A stretch of DNA of 64,000 nucleotides from contig DAITQM010000012.1 of assembly GCA_036832975.1 (NCBI GenBank), positions 16,004-80,003 on the forward strand, read 5' to 3'. A program made the position numbers and the translations under genes. The stretch's first letter is position 1. Every line of letters starts with the position of its first letter. Positions 60,789-64,000 of this stretch are shown here, piece by piece. The notes under the pieces were generated by a model. It was not told where the DNA came from, made no database searches, and was given only the letters and a program-made list of their open reading frames with translations. Source of the DNA: DAITQM01 sp036832975 (GTDB taxonomy: Bacteria > Pseudomonadota > Gammaproteobacteria > Xanthomonadales > Wenzhouxiangellaceae).

Positions 60789-61199
60789 GTTGGCATCCAG
60801 CAATGGCCGCACTGTTTCGGAAAACACCGAAAGTTCGTCTATATCGCGTTGCAAAATCGCTTCGACGATTTCCAGCTTAATGTCCTGGTATTGGTGAACG
60901 GCCAGGTTACGAAAGCCGACCATCCCTTTCAGGCGGTCGAACATCTTCGGTGGAATCAGCTTCTCCCGCATCAGGATGCGGAACGAATCCCGGCTGTCTA
61001 TCGGGATTCCCAGTTTGCGCTGTCGAATGACCATGTTAGCAAGATCGATCGCCAGTTCGCAGGCGCGGATGACATTGAGTATGGCGGCATCCTGCAGGTT
61101 AAAATCGGTCCGGAACTCCGCGCCGGCCGCTACGCGGGCCGCACGCGCCCGGACAATGCAGCGCTGCAAAGATGCGATTTTCTGTGCGACGACGTTCAT
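60786..61199 (-). CDS. hepT: HepT-like HEPN-domain toxin (DUF86)
   Basis: Toxin component of a HepT-MntA system; HEPN toxins cleave RNA. The RX4HXY catalytic motif is present as RNLAVHQY (Arg97, His102, Tyr104). The protein is all helical and 137 residues long, as the family. ATG at 61199 overlaps the mntA stop (ATGA). The stop codon is formed by an inserted repeat end, so a few native C-terminal residues may be lost. Confidence 0.88.
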   Translation of the reverse strand: MNVVAQKIASLQRCIVRARAARVAAGAEFRTDFNLQDAAILNVIRACELAIDLANMVIRQRKLGIPIDSRDSFRILMREKLIPPKMFDRLKGMVGFRNLAVHQYQDIKLEIVEAILQRDIDELSVFSETVRPLLDAN

Positions 61200-61618
61200 C
61201 GGCCGGCGTACCCAATACCGGTTTGGGTAAAGTCTTCAAGGATACCGCGGATCGCGGTGCGGTGTTCGGCATAACGACTCATCGCCGATGCTTCCCAGGC
61301 AAGATGCTGCTCGGGCTGTGCGGCATAAAGCAGACGCCCTTTCGCCAGGATTTCGCCGCGCAGGATATCACCCGCCTCGTTGAGATCCACCAGGTCAACC
61401 TCGCGGCCCACGCGCTCTGCAACCTGCGCCGTCAAGCTGAGCAACTCTTCGAGCCGCCGGCCCGGCGGCAACAGAACAGCCAGATCGAGATCGCTATTTG
61501 GCCATTCATCGCCGCGCGCGAAGCTGCCGTAAACATAGATCGCCAAGAGATCCGGCAACATGTCGAGCAACACGGCTCGTGCCGCAGTGAATAAATTCGC
61601 TCGTTCGAGATCGTCCAT
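61196..61618 (-). CDS. mntA: MntA-like nucleotidyltransferase antitoxin
   Basis: Minimal nucleotidyltransferase that neutralises HepT, in known pairs by adding AMP to its Tyr near the RX4HXY motif. The GSX10DXD motif is intact: GSFARGDEWPNSDLDL with Gly31-Ser32 and Asp43/Asp45, followed by EVDLVDL with a third acidic residue. The 140 residues are typical. First gene of the two-gene unit. Confidence 0.88.
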   Translation of the reverse strand: MDDLERANLFTAARAVLLDMLPDLLAIYVYGSFARGDEWPNSDLDLAVLLPPGRRLEELLSLTAQVAERVGREVDLVDLNEAGDILRGEILAKGRLLYAAQPEQHLAWEASAMSRYAEHRTAIRGILEDFTQTGIGYAGR

Positions 61619-61765
61619 GCGTATAGTATAAAGTGTTTTATCGCGCCGTGCCGGTCATTTTAAACGCGAGATCCGACGCCAAGCGGGTGGATGAGAACAT
61701 TTAGTCAAAAACTTTTACACCCGGTTGCCGCCATCCCGGCTCATGCCTGATCCGGGAAGCGCGCC

Positions 61766-61972
61766 TTAAATTGCAACAGTGCGCTTTCGAGGCGCTAAAA
61801 CAGCAAAGTCAGCAACATGCCGTAGACGGCCCAGCGTCGCGTCGTGACCAAGGCTCATGGCAAAGCGCAGTAAATCGCGGTGATGCAGGCGAACCAGCGT
61901 TTGTAACGCCGCCGGGCTGCCTTCCTGGGCTTCGATCACCAGCAAGTCATGTTCGGCCTGATTCATCGGCAA
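61766..61972 (-). pseudogene. Truncated ECF sigma factor remnant
   Basis: The first 45 residues (AEHDLLVIEAQEGSPAALQTLVRLHHR, split here, then RDLLRFAMSLGHDAT) match region 1-2 of sigma-70-like factors of the ECF type. The rest (GRLRHVADFAVLAPRKRTVAI) is unrelated and stops at residue 68, with no region 4. A frameshift or deletion probably removed the body of the gene. It lies between the M48 protease and the toxin-antitoxin pair. Confidence 0.5.
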
Positions 61973-62034
61973 TCACCATTGGGTTCGCCCATACAACGGG
62001 CCGGCCCGGCAAAAGGTTCGCCGATTCGGTGGGT

Positions 62035-63930
62035 TCAAATCACCCGCAGATCGAGCGGTGGCAGCGGGACGCCGAGGGAGGCGGTAATGGCGCGCAGCAG
62101 TTCGACTTCGTTCAGATTCGCTTCGCGGTCGTGAAAAGCCGTGGCGAGGAGCCCTTCGACCAGGCGTTGCTTGCCGTCCGGGCGCAGGCGATCGAGGGCT
62201 TGCAAGGCCCGGTCGATCGGCTCGGGGTCGAGCGGAACATCGCGGTACGGCGGCGGCTCGCCAAGATCGAGTTGCATCCAACCGCGCCGGTAGGCATGTT
62301 CCGGCGGGTGCAGATTGTGTTCGTAGCCGGCGATGAGCGCCAGCAGGATGGCCGCTTCGGCCTGCAGTTCGTCCAACCGGCGGCGGCCGGTAGGCGCCGT
62401 TGCGCCTTGCACGGTCGCGGCGAGATGAGCACTCAACCAGCATTTTTGCAGGTAAGGGAATGTATCGTCGGTCGCTTGCCGGCGGGCGAGGGCTTCCCAC
62501 AAGCGGAGCAGCTCGATCAGGTCGCTGCGCGGCCGGCGCTTGAGTGCCGGCAGAGCCAGTTCGAGCAGCGGCAGACGCTGTGCCGGGCGCGCCGTGCCGG
62601 CCGTCTGATTCAGGGTGCGGACCCGCTCCTCGAACGCGCTGCCGGCCAGCCGGGCGATTTCGAGCAGTTGCTTTTCCCTGAAGTCCGGGTCGGCGGAAAG
62701 CTGCAACCAGGTGGTCAGCGCCGGTGACCATTCGGTGCTGCGCGCCGCTTGTGCCAGCCGGCTCGGAATCGCCTGGGCGAGCACTGCGGCGTACAGCAAT
62801 TGCTGCCAGTCAGGCTGGCCGATGTTGGCCATGATCGCCGCCGGATCGGTGATCGCGATGCCTGGCGGTGCCGCTTTCGCCACCCGCTCCGGCGCCGCCG
62901 CCACTTCGGCGCGGCGCTTAAGATCGGCGGCGACGCGCTTGAGTTCGGCCGGTTGGAAACCAGGTTCGATCGCCCGGATCCGCTCGAGCAGCGGCGGATG
63001 GGTATCGAACAACCGGCTCGGGCGGCTGTCGGCAAACAGCATATGGGCGATTTCGGTACTTTCGGCGTCCAGACGGGCGCCGGCGCCGAGCGCCGCGATT
63101 TTTTTCAACGCCCCGGCCAGTCCCGGCGGGTGACGCGTGAACTGTACCGCCGAAGCATCGGCCAGGCTTTCGCGGCGCCGCGAAATCGCTGCCTGAATCA
63201 GGCGCGCGGCCAAAAGACCGACCGAGCCGATCGCCAAAAGACCGACGGCCACGAGCACGATGCCGCCGCCGCTTTTACGCCCGCCGCCTGAGAAGCGCAG
63301 ATGAGTCAGAATTTTGCGGCCGAGCAGGGCGATGGCGGTGATCCCGAACAACAATCCGATAAGACGGATATTGAGCCGCATGTCGGCATTCAGTATGTGG
63401 CTGAATTCGTGGGCGATGACGCCCTGCAATTCGTCACGGCTCAGTTTTTCGAGCGCGCCGCGCGTCACGGTCACGGCCGCGTCGGCCGGTTGGTGGCCGG
63501 CGGCGAAGGCATTGATACCCTCTTCGCGCTCCAGTACGTAGATTTCGGGCACCGGTACGCCCGAGGCGATGGCGATTTCCTCGACGACGTTGCGTAATCT
63601 CTGTAACGACGGGTCGCGGGTTTCGGAATGGACCCGCTCGGCGCCGAGTTCGCGCGCCACCTGGCCGCCGCCCCCGGACAGCGAAGCGATCCTGAACAGG
63701 CTGGCACCGGTGATGATCAGCGCCACCAGCAACGCCGTGATCGTAAGCAATCCGCTGTTAGCACCGAGATTGGCCGCCGCCAACCAGCCATACGCCGCAT
63801 CCTGATTGCCGAACACCGCGTAAACCACCAGCGTGACCGCGGTGATCACCGCCATCACGGCCAAGGCGAAAAGCAACACCAGCCGGCGGCTGGTGTTGCG
63901 GGCTTCAGCCTGCTGCTGAAAAAAATTCAT
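62035..63930 (-). CDS. M48 family membrane metalloprotease (HtpX-like) with long C-terminal region
   Basis: Zinc endopeptidase acting on membrane or misfolded proteins. The N-terminus has two helices (residues about 16-40 and 61-84), then the protease with GVIAHEFSHILNADMRLN, in which His174, Glu175 and His178 form HExxH, two more helices, and SLADASAVQFTRHPPGLAGAL with the third ligand region. HtpX is about 290 residues; this one has 631, with a 300-residue soluble C-terminal extension of unknown role, rich in Leu and Ala. It may sense or hold substrates. It stands alone, upstream of the sigma remnant. Confidence 0.88.
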   Translation of the reverse strand: MNFFQQQAEARNTSRRLVLLFALAVMAVITAVTLVVYAVFGNQDAAYGWLAAANLGANSGLLTITALLVALIITGASLFRIASLSGGGGQVARELGAERVHSETRDPSLQRLRNVVEEIAIASGVPVPEIYVLEREEGINAFAAGHQPADAAVTVTRGALEKLSRDELQGVIAHEFSHILNADMRLNIRLIGLLFGITAIALLGRKILTHLRFSGGGRKSGGGIVLVAVGLLAIGSVGLLAARLIQAAISRRRESLADASAVQFTRHPPGLAGALKKIAALGAGARLDAESTEIAHMLFADSRPSRLFDTHPPLLERIRAIEPGFQPAELKRVAADLKRRAEVAAAPERVAKAAPPGIAITDPAAIMANIGQPDWQQLLYAAVLAQAIPSRLAQAARSTEWSPALTTWLQLSADPDFREKQLLEIARLAGSAFEERVRTLNQTAGTARPAQRLPLLELALPALKRRPRSDLIELLRLWEALARRQATDDTFPYLQKCWLSAHLAATVQGATAPTGRRRLDELQAEAAILLALIAGYEHNLHPPEHAYRRGWMQLDLGEPPPYRDVPLDPEPIDRALQALDRLRPDGKQRLVEGLLATAFHDREANLNEVELLRAITASLGVPLPPLDLRVI

Positions 63931-64000
63931 CGCCGGACGAGAAAATCAACCCAATTGTTGCATAGATTCCCGGAATTCTCGGTCAAGCTGGCGAGTGCAG

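Noticed and set aside
1..64000. CRISPR arrays, rRNA, tRNA or prophage genes
   Set aside because: No regularly spaced repeats, ribosomal RNA signatures, cloverleaf genes or phage structural genes were recognised on reading both strands.

Overview
This is a 64 kb piece of a GC-rich proteobacterial chromosome, most likely gammaproteobacterial. It contains the conserved replication-origin neighbourhood: dnaA-dnaN-recF-gyrB run leftward and rpmH-rnpA-yidC-mnmE run rightward. DnaA boxes lie in an AT-rich dnaA/dnaN gap. Redox genes on both sides suggest a facultative anaerobe that can use hydrogen and fumarate. No photosynthesis, rRNA, tRNA, CRISPR or prophage genes were seen.

Layout. 1-4.3 kb: a leftward rquA-frdABCD operon (rhodoquinone synthesis plus quinol:fumarate reductase) with an FNR-type site upstream, and a second FNR-type promoter pointing out of the left edge. 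4.4-10.8 kb: a Cys/Met-metabolism PLP enzyme, a P-type cation ATPase carrying an in-frame repeat insertion, a cytochrome b561-like protein and a fatty acid desaturase. 10.8-20.9 kb: the origin region. 20.9-29.4 kb: an unknown receiver-like protein, a penicillin-acylase-family hydrolase, a glutathionyl-hydroquinone-reductase-type GST, a CDF metal exporter, a Sel1/prolyl-hydroxylase-like protein and an M20 peptidase. 29.5-43.4 kb: a polyamine uptake and catabolism block (puuB, puuA, two class III aminotransferases, potFGHI, a TorF-type porin, an acetolactate-synthase-like TPP enzyme and an aldehyde dehydrogenase). 43.4-57.5 kb: a complete Isp-type [NiFe] hydrogenase locus. Structural genes hynS-isp1-isp2-hynL with a protease and accessory genes run leftward; hypABCD-hypX-hypFE run rightward. 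The two arms diverge from an intergenic region holding two perfect FNR boxes. 57.5-60.7 kb: DoxX-like, DUF3419 (BtaA-like), UbiA/MenA-like and secreted methyltransferase genes, the first three tightly packed behind hypE. 60.8-64 kb: a HepT-MntA toxin-antitoxin pair, an ECF sigma remnant and an M48 metalloprotease.

How it fits together. Hydrogenase electrons can enter the membrane quinone pool through Isp1/Isp2. Fumarate reductase can drain them, and RquA would supply the low-potential rhodoquinol suited to that step. Both modules have FNR-type operators with plausible -10 elements at class II spacing, so they may form one oxygen-regulated H2-to-fumarate chain. The MenA-like/DUF3419 pair beside the hyp genes could add another quinone or lipid modification, but this is untested.

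A second theme is small repeats at gene ends and inside genes. Elements with TAGCAGGCTGTTGAAAAA-type termini occur three times, each at the 3' end of a gene and each supplying its stop codon. Other repeats are embedded in frame in the P-type ATPase and in HypF.
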